DNA of 64,000 nucleotides, taken from NCBI RefSeq assembly GCF_963678635.1, contig NC_087071.1, forward strand, positions 42,236,153-42,300,152, given 5' to 3'. The stretch comes from Symsagittifera roscoffensis (lineage: Eukaryota; Xenacoelomorpha; Acoela; Convolutidae). How positions within the stretch are numbered: position 1 is the first letter of the stretch; each line of letters starts with the position of its first letter. The notes under the pieces are model-generated. The model did no database searches. It was not told the DNA's origin and saw nothing but the letters and a program-made list of their open reading frames with translations. The position numbers and the translations under genes are program-made. Below are positions 46,603 to 58,900 of the stretch, piece by piece.

Positions 46603-47053
46603 TTTTCAAATCATTTTTTTTTCATCCTAATTATGTCTGGAAACTGCTGAGTTATGATTGGTTGAAATGTTTTTTCAATATACAAAACATTTGAAGGAAA
46701 ATTTTGTAGGCGATGACATCATTACCATAAAAAAAAATTGCGTGGTTGATGACGTCACTTCTATTTAAAACATGACGTCATTACCATAAAAGGAAAATTG
46801 CGTGGTTGTTATTTTAAACTGCAATTGTGATCATATTTGGAAATATGCGTAGGCGATGACGTCATAAGTAGTATAAGTACGCTTTTTTATTGAATAAAAT
46901 CATTACCTTTGCTCGCCAATCAGAAAACATTCGATTGATTTTTACTTCAAATTGTTACTTTACGAACAAAAAGTAAAATTATTATTTAACTGGTACTTTA
47001 AGTTTTTAAGTTTGGATCATTCGAGAAGTCCTAGTTTATATATTTTTTAAAAT
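46603..47053. promoter_or_regulatory. Divergent promoter region, copy 1
   Basis: Between the two ATGs. It contains TGACGTCA at 46750-46757, 46773-46780 and 46857-46864 and a decayed TGACATCA at 46714-46721. TATAAGTA is at 46872-46879. The block from TGACATCATTACC to TTGCGTGG is present twice (near 46714 and 46773), while copies 2 and 3 have it once. TGACGTCA is the palindromic site of CREB/ATF bZIP factors, so two-way, signal-responsive transcription is plausible but inferred. Confidence 0.55.
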
Positions 47054-49180
47054 AATGCCTGCCCTTGACTGAAACGAGAAAGTCACATGTGAGGACTTTG
47101 ATCGGGAATGCAGGAGATCTGATGCTGCAAGACATAGTAGGATATGTGAAAAGCAGGAAGAACATAAGTGTTCCAACTGTCACTTTTGTAGTAAGAAGGA
47201 AGAGGAGACGGTCTATCATGTTGTCAAGAAGCAAAAACGTTCAAGTTTCAAGCAGTCGACGGTTTGTTCTTCTTTTGAAAAAGAGTTTGCGAGCTAATAC
47301 TCTCTCCAACAACATCGATCGATGGAAGGGGCATGGAACATGGAGCAAAGCAAAGGAAAACTAGCGGAATTGAACAAGATTATTGAGGAAGAAGGGCCAG
47401 ATGGCGAAAAACTGAAGCAGGAACTGAGTGGTTGCCAACATTTTCTGCTGGATACGGAGATGGAAAATGGGAGACATAAGGTATTTAACTTCTATTTGTC
47501 CACAGATATTTCACGAGAAGCTTGAAGAAGTCTTCAACAAGCTCGATTATTCCGCAAAAATCAACGGTTTGTTTTTTATTCTTCGAGATATTGAGACTGG
47601 TGAATATCGATACTTCCATGCCCATAAAAACAACACTTTGTTTGAAAAATCCCACATATTGTGTAACAAAGCAGACTTGATAACAATCCAAGGAAAAGTA
47701 GAAAAAATTGATATTGTGGAACAAGGTACCCAAGAACTTCGAAACACAAAGTGGCGATTCAAGATGATTTTTAACGTTACAATTTCTGCTGCTCTGCTCA
47801 AAAATATCCCAATGGGATGTCCGGACTTTATCTTACCCGAACGTTTACTGAAAAACCATTCTGTTAACTGTCTTTTATCTAACAAAGACGAGAAACCATA
47901 AAAAAACCATTTCTGTTTTTTCCGCGCATTGACCATGTACATGAACAGACACAATGATCTCGACTCTCACACTTCTAGATATTTTTCCGAATTTGTATCA
48001 AAATCTGGTTATGATCCTAAAAATTTTCGTGGATTTTTTGTAGAAGACTTACCTGTTGTCGAGGAAATTGTGCAAAGAAACATTTTTATACACCATTTTG
48101 ATATCCAGAAGGGGAATATCTAAGAGATTTAGCTCGATGATGTATTGACAGATATGTAAAAACAGTCAAACGATTGAGATTTAAAAATCATATCATTCAT
48201 ACAAATACTATAGATAATTTCATCAAATGCTTCCGGTGTACCGGTTGTGACTTTTTCTTCAATAAATCCGACAATTTTAATAAAAAATTTTTGAGATGCA
48301 AGAATCGAGTGAGGCATGTTTACCCAAAAAACGTTTAAAAAAAGCCAGAAAGATTCACTTTTCTAGATTCCGAAAAAAAAAACATTTTATTAATCTAGCA
48401 GTTTTCGATTGTCAGTCAATTTGGAATCCCACAGAAAAACTAAAGGAGACACAAACTACAACCTGGATTGGAAAATATGTTCCAAATTTAACCTCTATAT
48501 AATCGAATCTGATTGATGAAACCATCATTTGTACAACAAGGATCCACAGAACTTGATAATTGATTTTGTCGCCAACTCGAGCTGTTGCCTAAGGAAAGTA
48601 AGCTAGAGATGAAAAAAAACATTCACGGGTTTGAAGTAGCTGTCAATGAAAGAATGAAAAAGATCGTTGACCAGCTGATCGAACGGGGTAAAAATTATTG
48701 AAGTAACCAATTTGAGTGCGTTGGAGATGAATGCGTTGAAGGAAAATCAGCTGATTGATTTGAAACAGCATCTGGAGAATTATGTAAATACTTTACCTGT
48801 TTTTGGATTCAATAGCGATAGGTAAGACTTGAATTTGACCAAATCCTTTCTTATCCTCGTTTTGATTCCTGATAAAGAACAAGAAACTTCTGTCATCAAA
48901 AAAGCGAACGATTTCATTTCCTTCAAGTTTGGATACCTACAATTTCTCGACATTATGGGTAGAGCAACAGTTCTGGAGTCCTTTCTTAAAGCCTATAAAG
49001 AAAGCGAAACCAAAATATTTTTTTCCCTATGAGTGGTTTGATAGCACAGAAAAGCTTGATTTCTCACGACGACCGCCATATGAAGCCTTTTTCAGTAAAC
49101 TTAGAAACAACAAACCTCTAGACAAAAACTTAATTGAATATGAGAAACTGAGGAAGAGTGGGCTTGATGAACAACACATG
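47054..49180 (+). pseudogene. Zinc-finger/DNA polymerase B, copy 1 (truncated)
   Basis: Begins with a start like that of copy 3, but codon 6 is a stop (GACTGAAAC). It holds the zinc-finger start (CSNCHFCSKKEEETVYH, without the stop seen in copies 2 and 3), the N-terminal domain (ELSGCQHFLLDTEM, TKWRFKMIFNVTISAALL, HFCFFRAL-like region, YDPKNFRGFFVEDLPVVEEI) and the exonuclease part (VFGFNSDR, FLKAYKESETK, PPYEAFFSKLRNN). At GLDEQ the sequence passes into satellite monomer A at about 49175-49182. The palm is absent, as are all polymerase motifs. Several frameshifts are present. Confidence 0.75.
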
Positions 49181-49182
49181 AA

Positions 49183-50335
49183 CAATATTGATGACTTCGA
49201 GTGCTATTGACTATCTGAATACTATTTTTTTTGGATGTTTTTAAGCAGTATACATGCAAGAAAAAAAATTCTGCAAGATCAAAGTTAAAACAAATAATTT
49301 CATTTTTTTAAATTGTTAACAGTGCAAGAAAAAGTTGTATAAGTTTTTTTAAAACGCGAAAACTTTTAATGAAATTTTTCTCAATTTACGAGATTTACTT
49401 CGATTTGTTTTAACAAGTGTGCCAAAAATATTATGAAAAATTTCACCAGTTGCAAAAACTGTTATGATTTTTTCCACAAGCATGCAAAACTTTTCGAGAA
49501 AAGTTTTTGCTTGATGCAAATTTTTTCAAGATCTATTGAAATGCAAAAATACAATTTCTTTTTCTTATAAAGATGCAAAAAATCAAACTTTTTCACTGTA
49601 AAAACTTGTTATTTTTTGTTTAGAAAAATCAATTTTGATGACTTCGAGTATAATTCCTCATCTTAAAAACTATTCTTCTGATGTTTTTGACCAACATACA
49701 TGCAGAATAGATATTTCTTTATGATCAAAACTGAAACAAATAAATTTATTTACTTTTATTATTATCAGTGCAAAAAATGTACATTTTTTTAAAATGAGAT
49801 TTTGTTCAATGAAACTTTTCTAAGTTTACAAAATTTTCTGTGATTTTTTAAATAAATCTGCAAAACATATTATGAAAACTTTGCAAGTTGCAAAAACTTA
49901 TATGATTTTCTTTGAACAAGTATGCGAAATTTTTCGAGAAAAAATTTTGTATGACGCAATTTTTTTCATGATTTTTTGAAAAACATATTGCAAAAATTAA
50001 TTCTATTTGTTCTTATGCAGATGCAAAAAGGCAAAACTTTATTGTGAAAATCTTGTTGAATCATTGGCAAAAAACTTCAACATTTTTGACTTTTAATGCT
50101 TTTCCCTATCTTAATACAAAGTTTTTCTGATATTTTTGATTAACATACATGCAAAAAAAAGAATTCTTTATGATCAAAACTAAAACAAAGAAAACCAATT
50201 ACTTTAATTATCAATAGTACAAGAAAAAATTTTAATTTTTTTAAATGCTAAAACTTTTAAGAACATTTTTTCCTAATTTTCTGTATTTCTTTGATTTTTC
50301 AACAAGTGTGCAAGAAAAAAGATTATGAACAATTT
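49183..50335. repeat. Satellite A-B-C segment between copies 1 and 2
   Basis: One set of the ~450-bp monomers: A marker at about 49192, B at 49638 and a decayed C at 50090. It continues without break from the truncated polymerase copy 1 into the 3' exon region of the next minus-strand gene. Confidence 0.8.
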
Positions 50336-50528
50336 TGCAAGATAAAAAAAGGTAGTAATGATTTTACCTTGTAAGCAAAAATTGTGATGTTTTTTTATCG
50401 TGTCTGTAAAAAATCTTCCGAAAAATATTCTGAACTAGGTACAAAAAGTCCTAAATTTCAAAACAAAAGACATCATCCAAATAATTTATAAATCAAAGAG
50501 ATGTCAAGCCGCTGAGTTCTCAAAAAGT

Positions 50529-51507
50529 TTATTTTTCCTCCATCGCCGGTGGTTGTCTTGGTGCTTCGCTGACTGGAGTCCTTGGCTCAGAGAGCTCCTC
50601 ATCCTCTTCAATTGTAATTGGGTTCTCCGCAATCCTTCTTCTTCCCACGGAGAGTTCGTATCCAATCAGAAATAAATCATAAATATCCTGAAATATCCAA
50701 TCATAAAAGTTCGTATCTAATCAGAAATAAAGTTCCATTTACAGCAGTGTGTTCAAATTGTCGTTTCCAATCCAAAAAATTGTTTGTTTATCTTAGGTTG
50801 TCGTATCCAAAGAGAAAACTCACTTTTTAAGGACTTAAATCTCCCAAATATGCAAAAACTTACACAAAGGAAAATGCAAAAAATGACCACAGGTTGTTTA
50901 CTGTAAAAAAAAAGAACTATCGCCAATAAAAATGAAACAAGATAGAAAAAATTCAAGTAGCATCTCTGAAAAATTCCTCATCAATCCAATTGAATTTATT
51001 GTATATAATCAACGCAAAATTGTTGATTTTGAGTAAATACTTAAGTCCTTTGATTTTGGCGTAAGTTTGAGAAGATAACTCGGAATTAATGACTTTTTCA
51101 AAGCAAATCTCTGGAAATCTTATTCCAAAACCTGACCAACCAGGGTTTCGAGTTTTTAAAATCTTCAAAGAAACGATAAAAAAAAACAACTTTGCTGGGG
51201 AGCTTTGACAAATTTGGGAATGGGGTAGGGAATAAAAAGAGTTTTTCCTTGTCAAATAGAATTCAGCCGTAAATTTAGACCTTTGATACCCAATACACGG
51301 TTCAAAATAAAGTTTTTGATGGAGTAATTTTGCCTGAATGGGCCTTTGCTTAGTCGGAGAGCTCTTTTTTGGACAACATAACCAACAACCAAAAATTGTG
51401 AAAAAAAGTAGGAGTGTACCTCTATTTCATCAATAAGGAAATCACAAGGAATATTTTTTTTTGTTGTAGAGTAACTAAAGGAAATTAAAATGTTTTTTAA
51501 TTGACAT
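50529..51507 (-). pseudogene. Unknown minus-strand gene, copy 2, with terminal exon
   Basis: From ATG 51505-51507 an early TAG (CTTTAG) breaks the frame. The text then runs through YLTRKNSFYSLPHSQICQ and GWSGFGIRFPEICFEKV to FNWIDEEFFRDAT. Further down, KSEFSLWIRQPKINKQFFG may be another exon. A clean terminal exon at 50529-50687 follows ATATTTCAG: DIYDLFLIGYELSVGRRRI, then AENPITIEEDEELSEPRT and a Pro-rich end before TAA. The acidic and Pro-rich C-terminus looks coding and is shared with copy 3. Family not recognised. Confidence 0.5.
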
Positions 51508-51900
51508 TTTTCAAATCATTTTTATTTTTCATCCTAATTATGTCTGGAAACTGCTGAGTTCTGATTGGTTGAAATTTTTTTTGAGAATGCAAAACTTTCG
51601 AAGGAAAATTTGTAGGCGATGACGTCATTACCACAAAAGGAAAATTGCGTGGGTGTTATTTTAAACTGCAATCGTGATCATATTTGGAAATATGCGTAGG
51701 CGATGACGTCATAAGTAGTATAAGTACGCTTTTTTTTCAAGAAAAATCATTACCGTTGCTCGCCAATCAGAAAACATTTAAATGATTCTTACTTCAAATA
51801 TTATTTTACGAACAAAAAGAGTAAAATTCTTATTTAATTGGTACTTTAAGTTTTTAAATTTGCATCATTCGAGAAGTCCCAGTTTAATTTTTTTTAAATA
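51508..51900. promoter_or_regulatory. Divergent promoter region, copy 2
   Basis: Contains TGACGTCA at 51620-51627 and 51704-51711 and TATAAGTA at 51719-51726. Sequence is nearly identical to copy 3 and has one fewer promoter module than copy 1. It separates the unknown minus-strand gene from polymerase copy 2. Confidence 0.55.
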
Positions 51901-53262
51901 ATGCCTGCCCTTGACCGAAACGAGAAAGTCAAATGTGAGGACTGTGATCGGGAATGCAGGAGATCTGATGCTGCAAGACATAGGAGGAGATGTGAAAAGC
52001 AGAAAGAACATAAGTGTTCCAACCGTCACTTTTGTAGTAAGAAGTAAGAGGAGACGGTCTATCATGTTGTCAAGAAGCAAAAACTTTCTGGTTATGATCC
52101 TAAAAGTTTTCGTGGATTTTCTGTAAAAGACTTACCTGTTGTCGAGGAAATTGTGCAAAGAAACATTTTTTTACACCATTTTGATATCCAGAAGGGGAAT
52201 ATCTAGGAGATTTAGCTCGATGATGTATTGACAGATATGTAAAAACAGTCAAACGACTGAAATTTAACAATCATATCTTTCATACAAATACTATAGATAA
52301 CTTCATCGAATGCTTCCGGTGTACCGGTTGTGACTTTTTCTTCAATAAATCCGACAATTTTAATAAAAATTTTTTGAGATGCAAGGATCGAGTGAGGCAT
52401 GTTTACCCAAAAAACGTTTAAAAAAAGCTAGAAAGATTCAATTTTCTAGATTCCGAAAAAAAAACTTTTTATTAATCTAGCAGTTTTCGATTGTCAGTCA
52501 ATTTGTGTTTCCACAGAAAAACTAAAGGAGACACAAACTACAACCTGGATTGGAAAATATGTTCCAAATTTAATCTCTATATAATCGAATCTGATTGATG
52601 AAACCATCATTTGTACAACAAGGATCCACAGAACTTGATAATTGATTTTGTCGCAAACTCGAGCTGTTGCCTAAGGAAAGTAAGCTAGAGATGAAAAAAA
52701 AACATTCACGGGTTTGAAGTAGCTGTCAATGAAAGAATGAAAAAGATCGTTGACCAGCTGATCGAACGGGGTAAAAATTATTGAAGTAACCAATTTGAGT
52801 GCGTTGGAGATGAATGCGTTGAAGGAAAATCAGCTGATTGATTTGAAACAGCATCTGGAGAATTATGTAATTACTTTACCTGTTTTTGGATTCAATAGCG
52901 ATAGGTAAGACTTGAATTTGAACAAATCCTACCTTATCCTCGTTTTGATTCCTGATAAAGAACAAGAAACTTCTGTCATCAAAAAGCGAACAATTTCAAG
53001 TTTGGATACCTACAATTTCTCGACATTATGAAATTATTGGGTAGAGCAACAGTTCTGGAGTCCTTTCTTAAAGCCTATAAAGAAAGCGAAACCAAAATAT
53101 TTTTTCCCTATGAGTGGTTTGATAACACAGAAAAGCTTGATTTCTCACGACTACCGCCATATGAAGCCTTTTTCAGTAAACTTAGAAACAACAAACCTCT
53201 AGACAAAAACTTAATTGAATATGAGAAACTGAGGAACAGTGGGCTTGATGAACAACACATGA
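51901..53262 (+). pseudogene. Zinc-finger/DNA polymerase B, copy 2 (deleted and truncated)
   Basis: Starts at ATG 51901 with MPALDRNEKVKCEDCDRECR and SDAARHRRRC, and meets TAA after CSNRHFCSKK. At about 52090 (ACTTTCTGGTTATGATCC) it jumps to the GYDPKSFRGF part of the N-terminal domain, skipping about 775 bp present in copies 1 and 3. It then carries the second zinc-finger-like segment, the exonuclease region and the same satellite junction as copy 1 (about 53256-53263). No polymerase catalytic motifs remain. Confidence 0.75.
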
Positions 53263-54405
53263 ATAATATTGATGACTTCGAGTGCTATTGACTATCTGAA
53301 TACAATTTTTTTTGGATGTTTTTAAGCAGTATACATGCACGAAAAAAAATTCTGCAAGATAATTTCATTTTTTTAAATTGTTAACAGTGCAAGAAAAAGT
53401 TGTATAAGTTTTTTTAAAACGCGAAAACTTTTAATGAAGTTTTTCTCAATTTACGAGATTTACTTCGATTTTTTTTAACAAGTGTGCCAAAAATATTATG
53501 AAAAATTTCACCAGTTGCAAAAACTGTTATGATTTTTTCCACAAGCATGCAAAACTTTTCGAGAAAAGTTTTTGCTTGATGCAAATTTTTTCAAGATCTA
53601 TTGAAATGCAAAAATACAATTTCTTTTCCTTATAAAGATGCAAAAAATCAAACTTTTTCACTGTAAAAACTAGTTATTTTTTGTTTAGAAAAATCAATTT
53701 TGATGACTTCGAGTATAATTTCTCATCTTAAAAAACTATTCTTCTGATGTTTTTGACCAACATACATGCAGAATAGATATTTCTTTATGATCAAAACCGA
53801 AACAAATAAATTTATTTACTTTTATTATAAACAGTGCAAATAAATGTATATTTTTTTAAAATGAGATTTTGTTCAATGAAACTTTTCTAAGTTTACAAAA
53901 TTTTCTGTGATTTTTTAAATAAATCTGCAAAACATATTATGAAAACTTTGCAAGTTGCAAAAACTGATATGATTTTTTTTGAACAAGTATGCGAAATTTT
54001 TCGAGAAAAAACTTTTGTATGACGCAAATTTTTTCATGATTTTTTGAAAAACATATTGCAAAAATTAATTCTATTTTTTTTATGCAGATGCAAAAAGGCA
54101 AAACTTTATTGTGAAAATCTTGTTGAATCATTAGCAAAAAACTTCAACATTTTTGACTTTTAATGCTTTTCCTTATCTTAATACAAAGTTTTTCTGATGT
54201 TTTTGATTAACATACATGCAAAAAAAAAGAATTCTTTATGATCAAAACTAAAACAAAGAAAACCAATTACTTTAATTATCAACAGTACAAGAAAAAATTT
54301 TAATTTTTTTAAATGCAAAAACTTTTAAGAACATTTTTTCCTAATTTTCTGAATTTCTTTGATTTTTCAACAAGTGTGCAAGAAAAAAGATTATGAACAA
54401 TTTTG
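53263..54405. repeat. Satellite A-B-C segment between copies 2 and 3
   Basis: Near-identical to 49183-50335, displaced by about 4.08 kb. Markers are at about 53272 (A), 53703 (B) and 54151 (C). Confidence 0.8.
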
Positions 54406-54598
54406 CAAGATAAAAAAAAGGTAGTATTGTTTTTACCTTGTAAGCAAAAATTGTGATGTTTTTTTATCGTGTCTGTAAAAAATCTTCCGAAAAATATTCT
54501 GAACTAGGTACAAAAAAGTCTTAAATTTCAAAACAAAAGACATCATCCAAATAATTTATAAATCAAAGAGATGTCAAGCCGCTGAGTTCTCAAAAAGT

Positions 54599-55579
54599 TT
54601 ATTTTGCCTCCATCGCCGGTGGTTGTCTTGGTGCTTCGCTGACTGGAGTCATTGGCTCAGAGAGCCCCTCATCCTCTTCAATTGTAATTGGGTTCTCCGC
54701 AATCCTTCTTCTTCCCACGGAGAGTTCGTATCTAATCAGAAATAAATCATAAATATCCTAAAATATCCAATCATAAAAGTTCGTATCCAATCAGAACTAA
54801 AGTTCCATTTACAGCAGTGTGTTCTAATTGTCGTTTCCAATCCAAAAAATTGTTTGTTTATCTTAGGTTGTCGTATCCAAAGAGAAAACTCACCTTTTAA
54901 GGACTTAAAGCTCCCAAATATGCAAAAACTTACACAAAGGAAAATGCAAAAAATGACCACAGGTTGTTTACTGTAAAAAAAAGAACTATCGCCAATAAAA
55001 ATGAAACAAGATAGAAAAAATTCAAGTAGCATCTCTGAAAAATTCCTCATCAATCCAATTGAATTTATTGTATATAATCAACGCAAAATTGTTGATTTTG
55101 AGTAAATACTTAAGTCCTTTGATTTTGGCGTAAGTTTGAGAAGATAACTCGGAATTAATGACTTTTTCAAAGCAAATCTCTGGAAATCTTATTCCAAAAC
55201 CTGACCAACCAGGGTTTCGAACTTTTAAAATCTTCAAAGAAACGATAAAAAAAACAACTTTGCTGGGGAGCTTTGACAAATTTGGGAATGGGGTAGGGAA
55301 TAAAAAGAGTTTTTCCTTGTCAAATAGAATTCAGCCGTAAATTTAGACCTTTGATACCCAATACACGGTTCAAAATAAAGTTTTTTTTGATGGAGTAATT
55401 TTCCCTGAATGGGCCTTTGCTTAGTCGGAGAGCTCTTTTTTGGACAACATAACCAACAACCAAAAATTGTGAAAAAAAGTAGGAGTGTACCTCTATTTCA
55501 TCAATAAGGAAATCACAAGGAATATTTTTTTTTTGTTGTAGAGTAACTAAAGGAAATTAAAATGTTTTTTAATTGACAT
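54599..55579 (-). pseudogene. Unknown minus-strand gene, copy 3, with terminal exon
   Basis: Same gene as at 50529-51507. ATG is at 55577-55579, with the same early TAG. The frame 55022-55279 reads GWSGFGIRFPEICFEKV and KIKGLKYLLKINNFALI. The frame 54736-55053 includes KGEFSLWIRQPKINKQFFG. The terminal exon 54599-54757 is open, with TAG as acceptor dinucleotide context and a few amino-acid changes (Gly for Glu, Ala for Glu) against copy 2. No disabling change is seen in the terminal exon. Family not recognised. Confidence 0.5.
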
Positions 55580-55972
55580 TTTTCAAATCATTTTTATTTT
55601 TCATCCTAATTATGTCTGGAAACTGCTGAGTTCTGATTGGTTGAAATTTTTTTTGAAAATGCAAAACTTTCGAAGGAAAATTTGTAGGCGATGACGTCAT
55701 TACCACAAAAGGAAAATTGCGTGGGTGTTATTTTAAACTGCAATCGTGATCATATTTGGAAATATGCGTAGGCGATGACGTCATAAGTAGTATAAGTACG
55801 CTTTTTTTTCAAGAAAAATCATTACCGTTGCTCGCCAATCAGAAAACATTTAAATGATTCTTACTTCAAATATTATTTTACGAACAAAAAGAGTAAAATT
55901 CTTATTTAATTGGTACTTTAAGTTTTTAAATTTGCATCATTCGAGAAGTCCCAGTTTAATTTTTTTTAAATA
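55580..55972. promoter_or_regulatory. Divergent promoter region, copy 3
   Basis: Contains TGACGTCA at 55692-55699 and 55776-55783, followed by AAGTAGTATAAGTACGC. It lies between the ATGs of the unknown gene and of polymerase copy 3. Confidence 0.55.
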
Positions 55973-58900
55973 ATGCCTGCCCTTGACCGAAACGAGAAAG
56001 TCAAATGTGAGGACTGTGATCGGGAATGCAGGAGATCTGATGCTGCAAGACATAGGAGGAGATGTGAAAAGCAGAAAGAACATAAGTGTTCCAACCGTCA
56101 CTTTTGTAGTAAGAAGTAAGAGGAGACGGTCTATCATGTTGTCAAGAAGCAAAAACTTTCAGGTTCCAAGCAGTCGTCGGTTTGTTCTTCTTGTGAAAAA
56201 GAGTTTGCGAGCTAATACTCTCTCCAACAACATCGATGGAAGGGGCATGGATTATGGAGCAGAACAAAGGAAAATTAGTAAGACTGTAGCGGAATTGAAC
56301 AAGATTGTTGAGGAAGAAGGGCAAGATGGCGAAAAACTGAAGCAGGAACTGAGTGGTTGCCAACATTTCCTGCTGGATACGGAGATGGAAAATGGGAGGC
56401 ATAAGGTATTTAACTTCTATTTGTCCACAGATATTTATCGAGAAGCTTGAAGAAGTCTTCAACAAGCTCGATTCTTCCGCAAAAATTAACGGTTTGTGTT
56501 TTATTCTTCAAGATATTGAGACTGGTGAATATCGATACTTCCATGCCCATGAAAACAACACTTTGTTTGAAAAATCCCACATATTGTGTAATAAAGCAGA
56601 CTTGATAACAATCCAAGGAAAAGTAGAAAAAATTGATATTGTGGAACAAGGTACCCAAGAACTTCGAAACACAAAGTGGCGATTCAAGTTGATTTTTAAC
56701 GTTACAATTTCTGCTGCTCTGCTCAAAAATATCCCAATGGGATGTCCGGACTCTATCTTACCCGAACGTTTACTGAAAAACCATTCTGTTAACTGTCTTT
56801 TATCTAACAAAGACGAGGAACCATACAAAAACCATTTCTGTCTTTTCCGCGCATTGACTATGTACATGAACAGACACAATGATCTTGACTCTCACACTTC
56901 TAGATATTTTTCCGAATTTGTATCAAAATCTGGTTATGATCCTAAAAGTTTTCGTGGATTTTCTGTAGAATACTTAGCTGTTGTCGAGGAAATTGTGCAA
57001 AGAAACATTTTAATATACCATTTCGATATCCAGAAGGGGAATATCTAGGAGATTTAGCTCGATGATATGTATTGAAAGATTTGTAAAAACAGTCAAACGA
57101 CTGAGATTTAACAATCATATCATTCATACAAATACTATAGATAACTTCATCGAATGCTTCCGGTGTACTGGTTGTGACTTTTTCTTCAATGAATCCGACA
57201 ATTTTAAGAAAATTTTTCTGAGATATAAGGATCGTGTGAGGCATGTTTACCCAAAAAACGTTTAAAAAAGCTAGAAAGATTCAATTTTCTAGATTCCGAA
57301 AAAAAAACTTTTTAATAATCTAGCAGTTTTCGATTGTCAGTCAATTTGTGTTCCCACAGTAAAATTAAAGGAGACTCAAACTACAACCTGGATTGGAAAA
57401 TATGTTCCAAATTTAATCTCATCATTTGTACTACAAGGATTCCCAGAATTTGATAATTGATTTTGTAAAAACTTGAGCTATTGCCTGAGGAAAGTAAGCT
57501 AGAGATGAAAAAAAAACATTCACGGGTTTGAAGTAGCAGTCAATGAAAGAATGAAAAAGATCGTTGACCAGCTAAACAAACGGGGTAAAAATTATTGATG
57601 TAACCAATTTGAGTGCGTTGGAGATGAATGCGTTGAAGAAAAATCAGCTGATTGATTTGAAACAACATCTGGAGAGTTATGTAATTACTTTACCTGTTTT
57701 TGGATTCAATAGCGGTAGGTATGACTTGAATTTGGCCAAATCCTACCTTATCCTCGTTTTGATTCCTGATAGAGAACAAGAAAATTCTGTCATCAAAAAA
57801 GCGAACGATTTCATTTCCTTCAAGTTTGGATACCTACAATTTCTCAACATTATGAAATTATTGGGTAGAGCAACAGTTCTGGAGTCCTTTCTTAAAGCCT
57901 ATAAAGAAAGCGAAACAAAAAAATCTTTCCCTGTGAGTGATTTGATAACCCTGAAAAGCTTGATTTCTCACGACTACCGCCATATGAAGCCTTTTTCAGT
58001 AAACTTAGAAACAACAAACCTCTAGACAAAGACTTAATTGAATATGAGAAACTGAGGAAGAGTGGGCTTGATGAACAACAAGCTCTGACAAAGCTTCAAA
58101 TCAAGACTGTGCCAACATCTGATTTGGATAATTACAATTACTTACTTGAAGATTGGCGGCAGTACGGAATGACGGTATTCAAATCCTTTTTGTAGTGGTA
58201 CAACAACAAGGATGTTCTTCCAAGCCGGCAAAGCAATGCAAAAGAAATTGTTTCAGTTTTTTCATATCAGGGGAATTGATATGTTGAAACTTGGATGTAC
58301 TTTTCCAAATCTACAAACATATGCCTACCTAAGTCTACAAATGACAAATTTTCTCCATTTTACGAAAATGATAAAGATTTGTTTGAAAAAATACGAGAAG
58401 GCTTGACCAGTGGGCCCTCCATTGTGTTCACTCGAAAAGCTTTAGTTGGTAAAACATTCATCAAAAACTCATAAAATCTTTGTAAATCACTCGTTGGAAT
58501 TGATGCTACTCAGCTTTATACTTTCTCAATGTGTCAATATATGCAAAAGCGACTGAACATGAGATGCGAGTTTGACACTGATATGCAGAAAGTTAAGACT
58601 AGTCATTATCGAACAAGTAATTTTGAGAATATGGTCATGTCTTTTTTACCACAAAGGAAGACGACCAGAGTGTAAAATAAAGAGTTCTTTCACATCTGAT
58701 AAACAGAAAAAATTACTGTAAAACAGTATTCAAAGCAAAGAGATGCTACCACCATTTCTGTTTGTGCCAAGAAGCTCGTCCCTCCTTAACAGAGCAAGAT
58801 ATTGGGCGAGGAAACAAAAAGAGAAAGATTGATGATTTGCGACGAGAATAAATTAAAGAGAAAGTATACAAAATTGAAGAAGCTGGGAGTGTGAGTGGTG

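Noticed and set aside
47485..47954. Minus-strand frames of 82-135 codons opposite the polymerase copies
   Set aside because: They are antisense shadows of the polymerase text, lack any family motif, and recur only because the polymerase is duplicated.
56410..56434. A 25-base GTATTT...CACAG segment whose removal restores the polymerase frame, as an ultra-short intron
   Set aside because: The segment itself reads as conserved-looking coding text (VFNFYLST) in the upstream frame, and 25 bases is too short for usual splicing. A simple frameshift in a decayed copy is more likely.
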